From Archilochus colubris (lineage: Eukaryota > Chordata > Aves > Apodiformes > Trochilidae): a DNA stretch of 64,000 bases. The notes under the pieces were generated by a model, which saw only the letters and a list, made by a program, of their open reading frames with translations, ran no database searches and was not told the origin of the DNA. Made by a program: the position numbers and the translations under genes. This document shows, piece after piece, positions 31,960 to 42,380 of this stretch (position 1 is the first letter of the stretch; every line of letters starts with the position of its first letter). The stretch lies in assembly GCA_023079485.1 (NCBI GenBank), contig CM041092.1:883627-947626 (forward strand), given 5' to 3'.

Positions 31960-32215
31960 GGCTGGGCTGGAGCTGCGGGACCCGGGCAACCCCGGGCTGC
32001 GCTCCGGGGAGCTGCGGGATCCCAGGCTCTGGGATGTGCGGGGAGCTCAGCCCTGGCAGCACCCACCTCCTTGGGCTCCTTGGGAGGTGCAGGAAAGGCT
32101 CCCGGTCCTGGGGGAGTTTGGGATGTGCCATGGGAACCACCCCTCCCCGGCTCACGGTCCCTCCCCGGCTCAGCCTGCATCCTCCCGATGCTCCCGCTCG
32201 CTGTTGCCATAGCAA
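31960..32215. promoter_or_regulatory. CpG-richer patch
   Basis: Clustered CpGs (GAGCTGCGGGACCCGGGCAAC near 31970, CTGCGCTCCGGGG near 31997), then CpG-bearing GC-rich text to about 32215. The open frames of 111-250 codons on both strands here reflect high GC rather than coding. Confidence 0.35.
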
Positions 32216-33919
32216 TGCCGCCTTTCCAGGACCCCTTTGCCAACCCCCCCCTTCAGACACACCAAATCACTTCTCCAACCTTCCCGTCTGCTCTCCCAGG
32301 GCCCCTCTGCCCCTGCCAGCGCTGCTCCTCCTCCGGAGCAGTGGAATGGGAAGGATGCTGAAGCTACACTGGGAACTGAACTGAACCCAAACCTGTTGAG
32401 ATTCTTTCAGAAAGCACAGTTTGCTTTTTGGTTGTTGTTGGGTTTGGGTTTCTGAATCAAAGGGTAATTTCTGTAGTGAATGCAATTAAGGTGAAGTTCT
32501 AAAATAGAACTGCTTGCAGGGATTGTTTAATAGTTGCATCCTATTAATTCCTGTCCTTGCCTGGCAATTTTTGGGAAATCCTGGGCAGGCAATCCGTGGC
32601 TGGCCCTCAGGGGCAGTGTGCTCCATCCCTGCCACGTCCTCAGCCCGTGGCACTGCTGGAAACCAGAGACACAAAAACCTGAAACTTTCCTTTAATGGGG
32701 CTGATTCCCCTTTCCCGGGGCTGGGGAAACTCCCAGTTTGTGGCTGGGCTCTCCCTGCTGCTGCCCTGGCTGGCAGAGGGGCTGCTCTCACCATGTTCCA
32801 TCACCACCAACACTCTGCATGTCCCCAGGTCCCTGCAGGGAAGGAATCTCCCAATTTAGGGAGTCTCATCCTGAGCAGGCACCCCACAGGGGTCCCCACA
32901 GCTCTCCTGGTACCCTGGTGCCATCCATCTGCTGTGCCTGGTGGTTTTCCCAGCTGGAAATCCATCCCTTGAGAGGGAGAATAAGGGACTTGAGAGCAAA
33001 ATGGTTGATGTTGCCCAAGGCCTGTGTGCCCCGTGGCTGCTTTAGGGAGGTGAGGTTGCCCATGTGGCAGGGATTTCACCACCTGTGTGTGGGCATCCCA
33101 CACCCCAGCATCCCCACCCCCAGCACCAGGGACCTGCCTACAGGTCCAGCAAGGAATAAAATCCTGAGGAAGACAAAGGCTGCACCTCCTGCAGCTTGGT
33201 CCTTCTGCTGTGGGATGGAGCAGCAGCCCCATTTGCAGCTTCTCTGGGCTTGCCTGAGCCACAGCTGTATCTTCTTTGCAATGAGGCCACTCCTCAATCC
33301 AATCCAGATTAAATGTCCTCAGGGATGAGGTTTGGAGAGGGGGAGAAAAAAAACCCAAAACCCAGTTTTGAGGATGGAGTGGTCAGCATGGGGCTGGGCA
33401 CAGCTGAGGAGCCCAACCAGTGCTGGGATTACCAAAGCTCCTGGGTCCTCATCTTTTGCCTGTCTCCTCTTTGCCTTCTCCCAGCAGAGCTGTGCAATTG
33501 TTCTCCCAGGGAGCAGCAGCACTGAGGTTCTGGGCTTTGTTAGAAGTCTGGAGGAAAAGCAGGTTTGTGTTCAAGCAGAACATCTCACCTGGGGGTCCAG
33601 CATCCTCTCTGGGCTTGGTTCTTCCCCGTGTGATTGTGTGAAAAAGCATCCAGGTGGTTACTGGTTGTAGGAGAGCTCAGCCCAATGCTTCACTTCTCCT
33701 CAGTGGTTTTCACTTTTGTTGTGGTTTTAGTTCCAACTCCTTCTAAAAGACATGAAATGCTTGAAGGTGGTGTGAGAAATCTGCCTGGTGGTAAGTGAGA
33801 GCAGTTTTAAAAGGGAGATGCTGCTGGAGCAGAGCTGAAGTGTCTCTCTTGCTCATTTTTGCATGTTTTGTGGCATCTTTTCACCCTGGCAGTAGAGGAA
33901 ATTCAAAGCAGGTCTGAAA
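32216..33919. other. Noncoding GC-rich spacer
   Basis: Long CTG/CCAGG-rich spacer. Several frames of 100-196 codons overlap on opposite strands (32486-33358) with no domain signature. No repeat family is recognised. Confidence 0.45.
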
Positions 33920-34110
33920 AGGACCACGTACCGTCTGAGTTAAACACTCCCAGCAACTTCAGCCAAGTGAGACACATTCATTATACCAGAAGTAGCTGAA
34001 ATTACATGGGAAACAGCTGCCACAATTGGCAGATTATGGTTCAAGTACTTGTAAATTTTTACGATTCTGAAATGTATATTTTTTGAAAGTGTAAGAAAAG
34101 CATCTCGGGA
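33920..34110. promoter_or_regulatory. Candidate conserved noncoding element
   Basis: AT-rich complex block containing CATTCATTATACC near 33977, CACAATTGGCAGATTATGG near 34022 and GTACTTGTAAATTTTTACG near 34046. No homopolymers or frames. Confidence 0.4.
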
Positions 34111-35079
34111 GCTTTGGAGAGCAGTGGCAGCTTTAGAAAAAAAAAGAAACAACAAAACCCAACAAAATAAAAACTTCTTGGTTGTGTCTAAACCAAGTCA
34201 GGCAGGAGCATCTCCCTCCATGTGGCTGGGGTGCTGCTTGTCCCCATCCCCAGGACACCCCAGTGTCAGCCCCTGGGCAGTGCCACGTGTGCCAGAGCCC
34301 AGAGGCAGGGAAGGGGCTGCCAGGATCCTCCCCCCCCTCCAGCAGCAGGATTAGCAAATTGGAGATTAATCCCAGCCCCTTCCAACCTACTGGGATTCAT
34401 TAGCTGAAGGTTTCGAACCATCTCCCAGGTTAAACAAAAGAACTGGAGTTTTTTTGCATATCTTTGTGAGGTAGGGATCCCCCAGAGATGGTAGATTATC
34501 TCTGGAATTTTTTTTTTAGTTTTTTTTTTTCCCCTTTACAGTCATGTAACTAGAAATTGCTGAAAATAATTTCTGGAACACTTAGTAGGGTTCCTGAGAA
34601 TGCCTGCCTTAAATCAGGGTATTACACTGAATTAAGCATCACACCTATGGGGCCAGGGGGTGAGGTTCAGCTGAGAACTCTCAGGTTAGGTGACTTCCTA
34701 GTTGATTGCAATGGCTCAGGCAACTTTTAGGATTAAGGCTGTTGGCTGATGAGGAAATTCATGATGTTTTTAGAGTAAAAAAATACAGATATGACAAAAA
34801 AAAAATTGCATTGTATTTCTGTGTTAAGAATGTGGTAAACATGTGTGGCTGTTCAGTCGTGCTTGGATGGAATCAGAAGTGCTTCCTCTAGCCTCACCAC
34901 AATAGGAGGAATATTATCTTATAAGGGTTATATTTTTTTTTTCTTTCACAGGTTCAAATTAGGCTTTGATTCTGTGGTGATATAAATAGAGAGGCACTTC
35001 TCCAGCACCTGCTATTTATCTTTAAAAAAAAAAAAAAAAAAAAGGGAAAAGAGAAAAAAAAATCCCCCAAAGTTTGACT
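34111..35079. other. Noncoding sequence with A-runs
   Basis: An A-rich patch near 34137-34172, GC-rich spacer to 34350, then AT-rich sequence with a T run at 34510-34530 and a run of 20 A at 35024-35043. No gene is recognised. Confidence 0.4.
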
Positions 35080-35520
35080 GACACTAATTTCCCGAACAAG
35101 ATACCCTAGAAACTCCAGTTTATCTCATAAAATCATAACAGACAGGGTTTGTGATGTCCCCTCCACCAGATTCTTTATTCTGTCAGTTGATAGCATTTGA
35201 GATGACGGAGGGAGATGCGTGGTGCTCATATGCCAGCGAGGAGAACAGAAGCTGTCACCAGCAGTGTAATGTGCTGTGTATTATCACTCAGACTGATCCG
35301 GGGGCCCCGAGACTGTCATCTTTTTAGACTGTACAAGTCAACACAAATAAAACTGAGGAGGCAAATGATAATGTCTGAGATAGATCCAGGCTCATTCTAG
35401 CCATTACTTTTTATTCAAACCGGGGAGATGACATGATGTGAAAAATGAGCCTGTGTCTAGTTCAGTGCCCATTAGTGTGTGAGCACATTATCTTCCACTT
35501 TTCACATTGCATCTCCCCGT
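35080..35520. promoter_or_regulatory. Strong candidate conserved noncoding element
   Basis: About 440 bases of complex, repeat-free text with surviving CpGs (GATGACGGAGGGAGATGCG near 35201, TGATCCGGGGGCCCCGAG near 35295). Motif-like words include AAATGATAATG near 35362 and CATTATCTTCC near 35486. It is bounded by the A20 run on one side and GC-rich spacer on the other. No coding frame is present. Confidence 0.47.
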
Positions 35521-35999
35521 ACACACCGTGGCAGCTCTGGCTCCACAGCCCGTCAGCTTTAGGGGCTGCCAGCACCTCTGCTGCCTCAACCTACAGCAAA
35601 TATTGTCCCCCAGCTGATGGATGGGGAGCACTCCCAGGGACCCCCCCTCCTCTAGTGTCCTCCTCGCCTGCCTGGACCCACTGGGTGCTGGTTCCTCCAG
35701 CATCCCCAGTCATGGGCCAGCACTCAGCAGACCTTTCCCAGGGCTGGGGCTGCCTTCCTCATCCACCACCATCCCCAAAGCTCCTGCTCCTGGCTCTGCT
35801 CCTCCCAGGGGACAGGGTCCCCACACGCATTTCCCTGGAGGCTCTGAAAGCATCCCCTTGTTTGGAGCAGGGGTGGGCAGTGGTGCTGGGGAAATCCTCC
35901 CCTCCACAGCTGCCAGAGCTCAGCTTGAGCCTTCACCCCCTCCAAAAATCAGAGTTGGAAAAACCTCACCCTGGGAACACGAATCACTGTCCTGAGGAG
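35521..35999. other. Noncoding GC-rich spacer
   Basis: CCCAGC/CTCCTG-rich spacer. A 193-codon plus frame and overlapping minus frames have no domain, so no gene is called. Confidence 0.45.
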
Positions 36000-36245
36000 G
36001 CTTTAGCACTATCAGTACCCAAGTAAAATTCCTATTACTTTCCCATATAACCTTTAATTACCCCCACCACCCCAAAAATATCCCTCAATTACCTTCTGGG
36101 CAGAATTATGCATATTTTTAAAGTTCTCCTAGGGATATAACACTAAACGTTGGGTTGTTATGGTTCAGTGGTTTAAATTACAGTGTACTTAATTAAAACA
36201 GCGTAAAAAGCTGTCAGTATTCCATATCGTTTGAAAGACTTTGAT
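36000..36245. promoter_or_regulatory. Strong candidate conserved noncoding element
   Basis: AT-rich complex block with AATTATGCATATTTTT near 36104 and the palindromic TTAATTAA at 36189-36196. It is immediately followed by a polypyrimidine tract. The arrangement is compatible either with an enhancer or with conserved intronic sequence upstream of an exon. Confidence 0.42.
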
Positions 36246-36340
36246 TAGTGATTTTTTTTATTGTTATTTTTTCCCCCCTTTCTTTCTTTCTTTTCCTTCT
36301 AGAGCACCCTTAGCTTTGCCATTCCATTGTCAGGCACTGG
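36246..36340 (+). other. Splice-acceptor-like tract with possible 38-nt micro-exon
   Basis: Bases 36251-36300 form a nearly pure T/C tract ending CCTTCTAG (AG at 36301-36302). A donor-like CTGG/GTGAGG follows at 36340/36341. The intervening 38 bases are open in the first frame. This is the best-shaped acceptor-donor pair I see, but T/C tracts are common here and no neighbouring exon supports it. Confidence 0.15.
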
Positions 36341-37035
36341 GTGAGGGCTGGTGCTGCCTTTTGTGGCACCAAGGGGGGAAAAAAGGAGAGAGGTGAACAG
36401 ATGACAGCTGCCAGCAGTGACAGTCTGAGAGCACCCATCCTCTGAGAGCATCCCATCCTGCCAGGGCAGGGAACCCAGAGGTTCAGGTTCTCCTGGGATC
36501 TGGGACTCAGCCAGGTGCTCCTGCTGGGGCTGGTGGCCAAAGGCAACCTGTGGGCCAGAGAAGGAATGGTGGCAAGGAGAGGCTGGGGATGAGTGCCCTG
36601 GGAGGGATGGGGATGCAAACCAGACCATCCTCAGTACCTAAAGCAGAGAAGAAGCTGCTGCCTGCTGCCCCCTCCCTGGTGCTGGGGGTATCTGGGGACA
36701 GGGACCTGCACAGAACACACCCCTGGCACTGATAAGTAGGGGAAAAGCCTGAATTCCTGTAAATTCCCCCCAGAAGCACCAGCAGCTTGTTGAATCCCAC
36801 CCCATATCCTGCTGGCAGCACTGGACCAGCACTGGGTGCAGCCTCTGGGGCAGCCCCTGCAGCTTGGTGGCTCCTGGGGTTCCCCTGCTCTGGGCCAGGA
36901 GCCCCCAAGTTCTCTTTTATTGCCAGAACTTCTTCCTGAGCTTTGGGAAGAAACCTCCAGCTCCTGCAGAGCAGGCTGCCAGCAGGATGGCTTTTGTCAG
37001 ACCTTGTCAGGGGATGGGGAGTCTGCTTAAGGACT
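36341..37035. other. Noncoding GC-rich spacer
   Basis: CAGCAG/CCTGG-rich spacer with overlapping frames on both strands. It ends at a T run (37037-37049). No gene is recognised. Confidence 0.45.
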
Positions 37036-37049
37036 TTTTTTTTTTTTTA

Positions 37050-37500
37050 AATGTAGTCCATGTTTATTTATAAACTAATGATATGACAGCACTTGCACTC
37101 TGAACGTCTATATTTTCATCAGGGCTTTTTATTATGGCAAAACATGAAAGTGTAACTGTGACCAGGAAAGTCTTGTTTAGCCACGGGCTAAACGTCGAGG
37201 CAGTGATGTATGGCTCAGCTCAGAATCCTGCTCCACTTCTTAGATTACAGGACTAAGCAAATATTTTTTAAAATACAGTTAGGGAAAAGCATATGTTCAG
37301 GATTCACAATGTTTTTTTTTCCAGTTCAGAGAATTTTCAAACCTATTTGCTTGCCGGGAATGTGCAGATGCATTCATGCTTGCTTGAAAAATTATCCCTT
37401 TTTTAAGTAATGACTTGCTGGTAATTGTTATCTCCTTCCAACTCGGGCTCAGGCACTTCAACGTGCACTCATCCGCAGTGCCCGAGCCTCCCAACAAGAG
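37050..37500. promoter_or_regulatory. Strong candidate conserved element with inverted repeats
   Basis: A 450-base complex block. It contains a perfect 8-bp inverted repeat GTTTAGCC-ACG-GGCTAAAC at 37175-37193. It also contains CTCGGGC (37442-37448) paired with GCCCGAG (37480-37486) around a 31-base loop that itself holds GCAC/GTGC. FOX- and homeodomain-like words include GTTTATTTATAAAC near 37061 and TGGTAATTGTTATC near 37418. No coding frame is present. Confidence 0.47.
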
Positions 37501-38010
37501 GATGCTTGTTTATTTCCTCTTTATGGTGCTGCAAGAACCATGGAAAGTCGGGAAAATGTCCTTCAGTTGTGTGCAGCTCCTGGTGCTGGACGTGCTTACA
37601 GCAGGCAGAACCAGAGGTGTTGGTCTGGTTTGGGAGCAGATGCTGTCACCTCCAGGGCACCTGAGCAGTTCTGGGTCTCCTCCTGGGCCCTAGGTCCATG
37701 CTCAGGGTGGGGGTGTCCATCCTGGAGCCCCCATTCCCATGGGCTCAGCAGGCACCAGCCCTGCTCTAGGCTGAGCTCTGTGGCTGGAGGGCTCCCAGCA
37801 TGGGAGTTTTGCTCCTGTATTCTTCAAAACCCACTCATTTCCTGTTTATTTCACCCCTGCAATTGTGTTTGGATTATGATTTTTCCCTTTGTCTGTTCTC
37901 GAGTCAGGGCTGGAGAAACTTTGAGATGCCATTTCCTAACTTGAAACCTTGGCAAAATAATCCCTGAGCAGGGGCACTGGGCTGCTCTGGAAGGGGTTAC
38001 AGCAGAGCAG
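37501..38010. other. Noncoding spacer
   Basis: GC-rich spacer with overlapping frames (37415-37944). No gene or repeat is recognised. Confidence 0.42.
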
Positions 38011-38226
38011 CACAGATTGGTTTGGGTTGGAGGGACCTCAAAGCCCCCCCAGTGCCACCCCTGCCATGGTCAGGGACCCCTCCCACAGCCCAGGGTGCTC
38101 CAAGCCCCATCCAACCTTCAGCACTGCCAGGGATGGGGCAGCCACAGCTTCTGGGGGCAACCTGGGGCTCAGCACCCTCAAATCAAAGAATTTCTGTCTG
38201 ATCTCTCATCTAAATCCACCTTCTTT
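38011..38226 (-). mobile_element. CR1 LINE 3'-end fragment, antisense
   Basis: About 215 bases match reverse-complemented avian CR1 end to end: GATTGGTTTGGGTTGG, GAGGGACCTCAAAGCCC, GCTCCAAGCCCCATCCAACC, CCAGGGATGGGGCAGCCAC, CAAAGAATTTCTGTCTGATC, ATCTAAATCCACC. It is the longest uninterrupted CR1 match in the window. 5'-truncated and noncoding. Confidence 0.93.
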
Positions 38227-38374
38227 AATAGAATGTTGTCATGTTGACCTGGGAGCTGGTCTGCAGGTACCAGCAGGCTTTGGCTGGAGGGCAGGGGCTG
38301 TGGCCCTGGTCCAGGCACCCTGCAGGGTCTGTCAGCACCACCCCGACAAAATCTCGAGGAACAAATTACCTCTG

Positions 38375-38670
38375 AGAGGTTAAATCTTGCTTAAAAAGTG
38401 TGTTAACAAAGGAGGGAAGCATGCAGTCCTGCCATCCAAAATCAATGCTCCGATGATGAATCTTGAAAAGATTCTGGTGAAATGAGGCAGCTCATGTAAT
38501 TATGGTTGTATGTTTACTGACACTTGGAGCACCCTGCATCGCCGGGGATGGGAGAGGCAGTTTTGCCTTCTAAGATTTAATATGTAGGAGGGTGGTCACC
38601 TGTTCTAAAAGGTCTAATTGCCTGGGCTGATTCCCCCTTTAAAGTAATTTATATTGCTGAAAGGATGAGT
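38375..38670. promoter_or_regulatory. Candidate conserved noncoding element
   Basis: Complex block with GTGTTAACAAAGG near 38400, a perfect 7-bp inverted repeat GAATCTT-GAA-AAGATTC at 38458-38474, and the homeodomain core TAATTA at 38497-38502. It ends with TCTAATTGCC and TAAAGTAATTTATATTGC near 38610-38660. No frame is present. Confidence 0.43.
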
Positions 38671-38904
38671 CCCTTAGGGGTACATTCTTTCAAATTGTTG
38701 CTAACACAGAAAAGATTTTTGTGTGTGTGTTGTCCAAGTAGAAAAGAATTCTTCATGTTCTCCAGTGGCAGCTGACCTTGGTTTTTTAGGATCACTTTGC
38801 TCCTGTGAAGGGGAAGCTGGTGTCCCAGGAGGGGTGGGCAGGAGGGGGAGCAGGGCCCCCCCGGCACGATGCCGGGAGCTGCGGTGGTACCAGCAGCAGA
38901 GACT
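38671..38904. other. Noncoding spacer with short GT run
   Basis: A short GT repeat near 38720-38730, then GC-rich spacer. No gene is recognised. Confidence 0.4.
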
Positions 38905-39020
38905 CTGCAGTGAATCTTAATTAGGCATATGCAGATAGCTCAAAATCTGCTCAAGATGGATTATCTGAATGAATACTAGTAAATTATCCTTTTATTATCC
39001 TTTTAGTGTTCGCTGGGGAG
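38905..39020. promoter_or_regulatory. Short candidate conserved element
   Basis: A compact AT-rich block containing TAATTA at 38918-38923, GGCATATGCAGATAGC near 38924 and GGATTATCTGAATGAATAC near 38957, bounded by GC-rich spacer on both sides. Confidence 0.4.
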
Positions 39021-40425
39021 ATTGGATTGGATAGCAGGCATCTGATACTTTCCCTCCCTTGGACTGAGATGGGGGAGCAGGATGCTGGAGAGGGGACAGC
39101 ACGTGGGGGCTCTGGGGGGGTGTGGACACCTGGGAGATGGCTTGGAAAAGAGGGGTGGGCTGCACCCCACCACGGCACCCTGCAATCTGCAGAAATTTTG
39201 GGTGCTGGTATTTAGTATGGAAAAAGGAAATATTGGAGGCCCACCCGACCGTCTGTGCAGTCTGGCTTGGGAAAGGATGTTCTAGGGGTATGGTGCTGCA
39301 GCAGTGACTTGAGAGGTGTCACACTGCAATGGTGGTAACACCAGAGCCCATGGGAAGTGTGGGTTAGGTGGGGATGACAGGTTTTGGGCACAGCCTCTGT
39401 GAATGTGTCCCACGTGGAGCCATCTAAGAGGGGGCCTGGAGGAGCAAGGTGTAGGGTGGCACTGGGAGCTGCATCCTCCTGCCTTACCTCTGGAGAATAA
39501 AGCCCAGGGCAGCCCCACAAGAGTTGGTTTGCTCAGGAACATTTCAATACGTGGCATCCTGGAAGCAGAGAGGCTGCTGGGGCTGCTGCCTCTCCAGTGC
39601 AGGCAGCTCCATCTGCTCCTCGAGTCTGGCACCCAGGCTGGGGACTGGGGACATCTCCTGGGGAGGTGACAGGAGCTGGGGTGTGACTGAGGACTCCTAT
39701 CACAGCCTCACCAACCAGGGTGCTCAGCTTTTCCCCACTGCCCATGTGGACATGTTCACTTGGGGGGGATGAGCTGGAACCCCAACCCTCTTGCTCAGCT
39801 CCCTGGTGCCACAGCCCCGAGCGCAGCAGCCACCACCTCTCCTCCTGGCAGTCTGCTGCTGCTCTGCCCAAAGGCTTGCTAAACACACTGCAAACACCCT
39901 TCAGGACTGTTGTGCTTCCAGCCTTTCTTTTTTTCACTGAAGTTTCCCCAGCAGACTGCTGTGCTAGAGCAGGAGCCTCCCTCCCCAAGGGACGTGGCAT
40001 CAGTGACAGTGCTGGGGACACCATGGAACAAGATGGGACTGCAAGGCAGTGCCCAGCAGCGATGTCTTCTGAGGATCCCTGTGCTCTTTTTAATGAATAT
40101 TTTTAATTAACGAGGTGTCAATGTTTTTTCCTGAATTCCTTCTACCCTAAGCACCGAGAGAGCTGCAGACCACCACCAGCTTTCCCACCCACACCAAGAG
40201 GGCCACGAGGCAGCCTGATTTCTGGTCCTCAGCAGCCCCCACGGTTTTGGTGCCTGCTCTTCCCCCAGGTCCCAGCACCCAAGGGACCTTTCCAAGCAGG
40301 GCTTGAACTTCTGGAGCCTCCCTGAGCCCTGGGTTTCATCTGCAGGTCCCAGCCCAGCCCTGCGGTCAGCACGGCTGCTGGATTCCAGCTCCCCAACATC
40401 CAGTTGGGCAAATTCCTTCACAGAC
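39021..40425. other. Noncoding GC-rich spacer
   Basis: Long spacer with overlapping frames on both strands (for example 39533-40024 minus and 39720-40106 plus). No domain, repeat family or splice-bounded open segment is convincing. Confidence 0.45.
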
Positions 40426-40595
40426 TATTTATCCAGATTGCTAATTCCCTGCACAGATGGCTCTGCATAAGACTGTGTGGGAGAAGAGTGGCTTTTTAAG
40501 CCAATTAAATAGAAACCTTGTCCAAGAAGGATTTTCAAAATGCTTGTGCATGTGAATTCCTGACGTATTCACTGTGTGTTCTGGCAGGGCTGCTC
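40426..40595. promoter_or_regulatory. Weak candidate conserved block
   Basis: Complex, homopolymer-poor sequence with GCATAAGACTGTG near 40465 and CCAATTAAATAGAAACC near 40500. Short and moderately AT-rich. Confidence 0.3.
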
Positions 40596-40689
40596 CTCTC
40601 CATGGGAAGAGAGGGAGTGATGCACAGAGTTTCCTTGGTTTGTTAAGGTCATTTCTGATTTATTTAAATTTAATTATTTTATTTTTTTT

Positions 40690-41000
40690 TTAAGATAAAA
40701 CTCCCCAAAGAACTTCCAGTTTGGCAATATTGCAGAGTATTTTAGATATAGGAGGAGAAGTCTTTTGTCATCTCTGTCAATTAATTCTCCCTGCCAAGCT
40801 CTTCAGCCTGCCTCTCAGTATGTAAAGCAAGCTATGATTTGTAGGAAGACAGATGAGGGGAGCAGAGAGAGAGAGAAAAGGGTATTAAATGACATCCAAA
40901 GGGGAAAATACTAGCTAATACCATTAATACTTCTTTATTATTACTGCAGCATTTGGCCTCAGTAATCCAAAAAGCTGCAGTAAAAATCCATCCAGCTCAG
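40690..41000. promoter_or_regulatory. Candidate conserved noncoding element
   Basis: AT-rich complex block with GTCAATTAATTCTCC near 40775, a GA-rich patch near 40865-40878, and AATACCATTAATACTTC near 40916. No frame. Confidence 0.35.
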
Positions 41001-41129
41001 GGGGAGAGGTCAACACATCAGCAGCATCACTGGCGGAAGCTTTCCTGGTGGAAACCCCCTGGGTGAGATCTCAGCCCATCTCCCCTGGGTTGCTGGGGTC
41101 TGTGCTGGGTTCCTGAGCTGCAGGGACCT

Positions 41130-41560
41130 CACTGAGCAGGGGGGCAGCTCCAGCCCCTGCCTCATCTATGAACATTGCCAGGGATGGGGCAACCTGGGCC
41201 AGGGATGGGGCAACCTGGACCAGGGATGGTGAAACCTGGGCCAGGGATGGGGAAACCTGGGCCAGGGATGGGGAAACCTGGGCCAGGGATGGGGAAACCT
41301 GGGCCAGGGATGGGGAAACCTGGACCAGGGATGGGGCAACCTGGGCCAGGGATGGGGCAACCTGGGCCAGGGATGGGGCAACCTGGGCCAGGGATGGGGA
41401 AACCTGGACCAGGGATGGGGCAACCTGGGCCAGGGATGGGGAAACCTGGGCCAGGGATGGGGAAATCTGGACCAGGGGTTCCCACTCTCACACCAAAGAA
41501 TTTCTTCTTCATGTTGAACCTAAACCTCTCCTCTTCCAGCTTCAAGCCTGCCCACCCCTC
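41130..41560 (-). mobile_element. CR1 LINE fragment, antisense, split by a minisatellite
   Basis: Antisense CR1 text flanks the 21-bp array on both sides in the correct order. Upstream, GAACATTGCCAGGGATGGGG corresponds to CR1 'gaacactgccagggatgggg'. Downstream, ACTCTCACACCAAAGAATTT and CTTCATGTTGAACCTAAACC, then CTTCCAGCTTCAAGCC, continue the same consensus. The array occupies the point where CR1 normally reads 'ggggca...ctctgggcaacctg'. The outer limits are approximate. Confidence 0.8.
41177..41470 (+). repeat. 21-bp minisatellite, 14 copies, inside CR1
   Basis: Exactly fourteen 21-base units run from 41177 to 41470, followed by a partial copy to 41478. The unit starts (G/A)CCAGGGATGGGG and ends AACCTGG, with G(C/A)AACC variants. 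The unit reads as two nearby pieces of antisense CR1 (CCAGGGATGGGGCA and AACCTGGGCCAG) joined together. Because 21 is divisible by three, all frames are open. The plus frame gives a collagen-like Gly-x-Pro string and the minus frames give Pro-rich strings, all artefacts. Confidence 0.98.
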
Positions 41561-41739
41561 CTCCTTTGAGGGCTCTGTGAAAATCCCAGGGGCTCCTTTG
41601 AGTCTCCAAATGGGCAAGGAATTGTCCATCTGCATCCAACCTGCCCGTGGGAGATGGGGACAAGGGGAAGGCCACCAGGGCTGGGGTGGCAGAGGGACTG
41701 GACCCAGGCAGCAAACTGTTTCCATTCCCTGAGGAGTCT

Positions 41740-42010
41740 CAGCCACTCTTCCCCCCTCCATCAGGGCCCTGCATTACCCATGCATGCTCTGCACCCTCAT
41801 TTATGGATGCAATGAGCAGAAAGCAGCTCGGATGAGTCTTTGGGAACAGGGAAGACATACGACAAACACAAAAATTAAAACGCTCGGGAATAAGGCAAAT
41901 ACTGAGAGTAAGAAGTGGGAATGAGACAAATATTGGATTAAGACAAACACTGCTGCAGATTCCAATGTCAATTCTGACAGCGCCAGCCAAGTTTGGAGTC
42001 TGTTGACAAT
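41740..42010. promoter_or_regulatory. Strong candidate conserved noncoding element
   Basis: Complex block starting near CATTACCCATGCATGC (about 41772). It is rich in ACAAACAC/ACAAATATT words (41869-41950), with surviving CpGs (AAAACGCTCGGGAATAAGG near 41877, GACAGCGCCAGCC near 41976). No homopolymers or frames. Confidence 0.45.
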
Positions 42011-42054
42011 TGGAGATGAAGGGCTAAGGCAGGAGGAGAAAAACCCTCCAGACT

Positions 42055-42380
42055 TCAGCCCAGTGTCATTCCATTGTTTGACTCGGGTGACCTAAATTAC
42101 TACTATATAACCAAATAAACTTAAACATGAGCACTGCATTTAAATACATGGCACTCCAGCAAATTAACTGGCTTTTTTTTTTTTTAAACCCAGAACCTCA
42201 CAGATGTGGTAATCCTTGCCTGTTGTTCAGCATTTTTAGTTGTAATTCATTATATTGGAGCATATTCCAAACAGGCTACAGAGTGATCCTTCTCCTGCTA
42301 GGAAGATTAATAAACTATTTACTGGAATGGAAAGTCCAGGCACAGGATGTGGAAGCTGTTGGGTGAGAAAACCAGTAAAA
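42055..42380. promoter_or_regulatory. Candidate conserved noncoding element
   Basis: Continuation of the previous block after a short gap, interrupted by a T run at 42172-42184. It contains CCATTGTTTG (SOX-like) near 42071, TTGTAATTCATTATATTGG near 42239 and GATTAATAAAC near 42304. Confidence 0.4.

Noticed and set aside
31632..32384. 250-codon plus-strand frame
   Set aside because: Lies over a CpG-richer GC patch with several equally open minus-strand frames. No recognisable protein features.
41175..41732. Collagen-like open frame with Gly-Met-Gly-x-Pro-Gly-Pro repeats
   Set aside because: Produced entirely by a 21-bp minisatellite inside CR1. Other frames on both strands are equally open, and there is no signal peptide, domain or exon structure.
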